A DNA stretch of 6,899 nt from Chloroflexota bacterium (GTDB lineage: Bacteria; Chloroflexota; Anaerolineae; B4-G1), in assembly GCA_011046405.1 (NCBI GenBank), contig DSAR01000498.1, positions 1 through 6,899 on the forward strand. The letters run 5' to 3'. The translations under genes were made by a program, and so were the position numbers. The stretch's first letter is position 1. Every line of letters starts with the position of its first letter. The notes under the pieces were generated by a model that was given only the letters and a program-made list of their open reading frames with translations, did no database searches and was not told the origin of the DNA. Below, in pieces: positions 6,072 to 6,899 of this stretch.

Positions 6072-6786
6072 CTAACCAAAGGAGTGTCGGAGGAGTGATA
6101 ATTTCGAGGGGGAAGGTGTAGTATAGCCTTCCCCTTTCGTTTGCCATTTCGATGCGATCGACAAATTGACCTAAGATGGAGCGGCGCGCCTCGATGTCAT
6201 CTCCTGTTAGCGTAGCTCCGGCGCCAGTCAATACGTCGAGAATTACCTCGTCAGATACCTCTAACTTACTATGTGTGCGTCTCATTTCCAGACTGACCAA
6301 TGTTTGCGTTAATTCTTCGTGTTCTTGCTCGCGTTTTATGATGCAATCTCCAGCCGCTCTTGCGCCGAATGTTTCGGCCAGGTCGAGCAAGTTACTAATA
6401 GCCCGTTCGGCTTCATTGAGTCGGTGGCGCGCTTCCTCTATATTGAAGGTCGAGCGTAACCAAATCATGATTGATCGCCTCATTTACGCCCTCAATTAGC
6501 ATCTCCACGAATTTAGATGTCATCACGCGATTTAGGACGGTATCCATTACAGCCTGCTCGACTTTTTTGGCATTGATCATTTTCCCATCGCAGCTATCCC
6601 ATCCCTGCCGTTTTTTTGCTCTGCAGAGATCGTATGGCCAGGGGTTGGGACGTGTTTTGCGGTTGGCGGTGCTGCCGCTCATTGCGGATCCGCAGTAAGT
6701 GCAACGGGCCAGACCGGAAAGCAAAAATGAACTGTTCCTGGTGCGTGGCGCTGGCTGCCCTTTTGGGACCGGTCCGAAGTCTACAT
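6034..6786 (-). pseudogene. Large serine recombinase remnant: C-terminal part only, frameshifted
   Basis: Two overlapping minus-strand frames give consecutive parts of one protein. The upstream part (from 6786 to about 6435) reads PKGQPAPRTRNSSF, then LLSGLARCTYCGSAMSG and C-x10-C: the recombinase zinc-ribbon domain, with Cys ligands in CTYC and CRAKKRQGWDSC. The downstream part has the coiled-coil (EEARHRLNEAERAISNLLDL) and the closing VDRIE...GRLYYTFPL block of large serine recombinases. They are joined only by a shift of one base near 6430-6445. The catalytic N-terminal resolvase domain and most of the DNA-binding recombinase domain are absent: recognisable sequence stops where the repeat array begins. 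The last codons run into the tRNA-Glu gene (GFEPLSRA), ending at TGA in the anticodon loop. It cannot encode an active recombinase as seen here. It is probably the scar of an integrated element at the tRNA. Confidence 0.85.
6109..6137 (+). terminator. Possible terminator downstream of tRNA-Glu
   Basis: GGGGAAGG (6109-6116) pairs with CCTTCCCC (6127-6134) around a 10-base loop, followed by TTTCGTTT. The stem is strong but the T tract is interrupted. It lies inside the former recombinase coding sequence, so it may also be a coincidence of codon content. Confidence 0.45.
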
Positions 6787-6790
6787 AGGG

Positions 6791-6873
6791 CCTAACCGAT
6801 AGGATTCTTGCACAGCGAGCAAGAATTTGGTGACCAATGGCTCCTTTTTAGCTCTGGCTCTGTCCAGGTTAGG
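6791..6873 (+). repeat. Interspersed repeat copy R4, start of a second tandem array
   Basis: The 83 bp unit runs from CCTAACC to GGTTAGG and is the same subtype as R1, in the same strand orientation. Its hairpin ATTCTTGC/GCAAGAAT (6804-6811 with 6819-6826) is fully Watson-Crick, where R1 has one G-U pair. It abuts the recombinase remnant. Confidence 0.92.
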
Positions 6874-6874
6874 G

Positions 6875-6899
6875 CCTAACCGATAGGATTCTTGCACAG
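6875..6899 (+). repeat. Interspersed repeat copy R5 (cut by the window edge)
   Basis: After GGTTAGG and a single G the next unit restarts with CCTAACC. Its visible 25 bp are identical to the first 25 bp of R4, a tandem period of 84 bp. The number of further copies to the right is not visible. Confidence 0.85.

Noticed and set aside
6034..6483. An intact 149-residue protein
   Set aside because: Its start is an artefact of the frameshift and its end is tRNA sequence; it is the C-terminal piece of the recombinase.

Overview
This window looks like a chromosomal segment of a free-living bacterium, moderately GC-rich, with sigma70-type promoters and good Shine-Dalgarno sequences. Three protein features resemble Chloroflexota (Anaerolineae-like lineages): a Thr/Val/Pro-rich linker behind the lipobox of the solute-binding lipoprotein, a Pro/Thr linker in the secreted deacetylase, and the REC-GAF-HisKA kinase layout. 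This placement is an inference from protein style, not a database result.

Layout. Minus strand, 1-3072: a family 5 solute-binding lipoprotein (1135-3072) is followed by a REC-GAF-histidine kinase (start at 1061, running off the left edge). Its promoter (3096-3124) stands back to back with a near-consensus promoter (3144-3172) that drives the plus-strand pair tsaC (3343-4002) and cysC (4016-4555). These two make the tRNA t6A precursor and PAPS respectively. A strong hairpin at 4671-4711 serves as a shared terminator between cysC and the convergent polysaccharide deacetylase gene (4759-5691, minus). A consensus promoter for that gene lies about 210 bp upstream of its start, back to back with the promoter of a tRNA-Glu(UUC) gene (5997-6071). 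Behind the tRNA 3' end is a frameshifted, 5'-truncated large serine recombinase remnant on the minus strand (6034-6786), a probable scar of an integrated element.

The most unusual content is a family of short interspersed repeats of about 83-91 bp, bounded by inverted CCTAACC/GGTTAGG ends. One copy is at 3192-3275, a tandem pair at 5698-5877, a second tandem array at 6791 running off the right edge, and a probable decayed piece at 4565-4604. At two loci the repeat lies between a promoter and the gene it drives, in the same orientation relative to transcription, so it should be transcribed as part of the 5' leader. The copies can fold into small hairpins, and one helix changes both sides between subtypes (CTGG/CCAG versus CTGA/TCAG). 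Where the tandem array begins at 6787-6791, the recognisable recombinase sequence stops.
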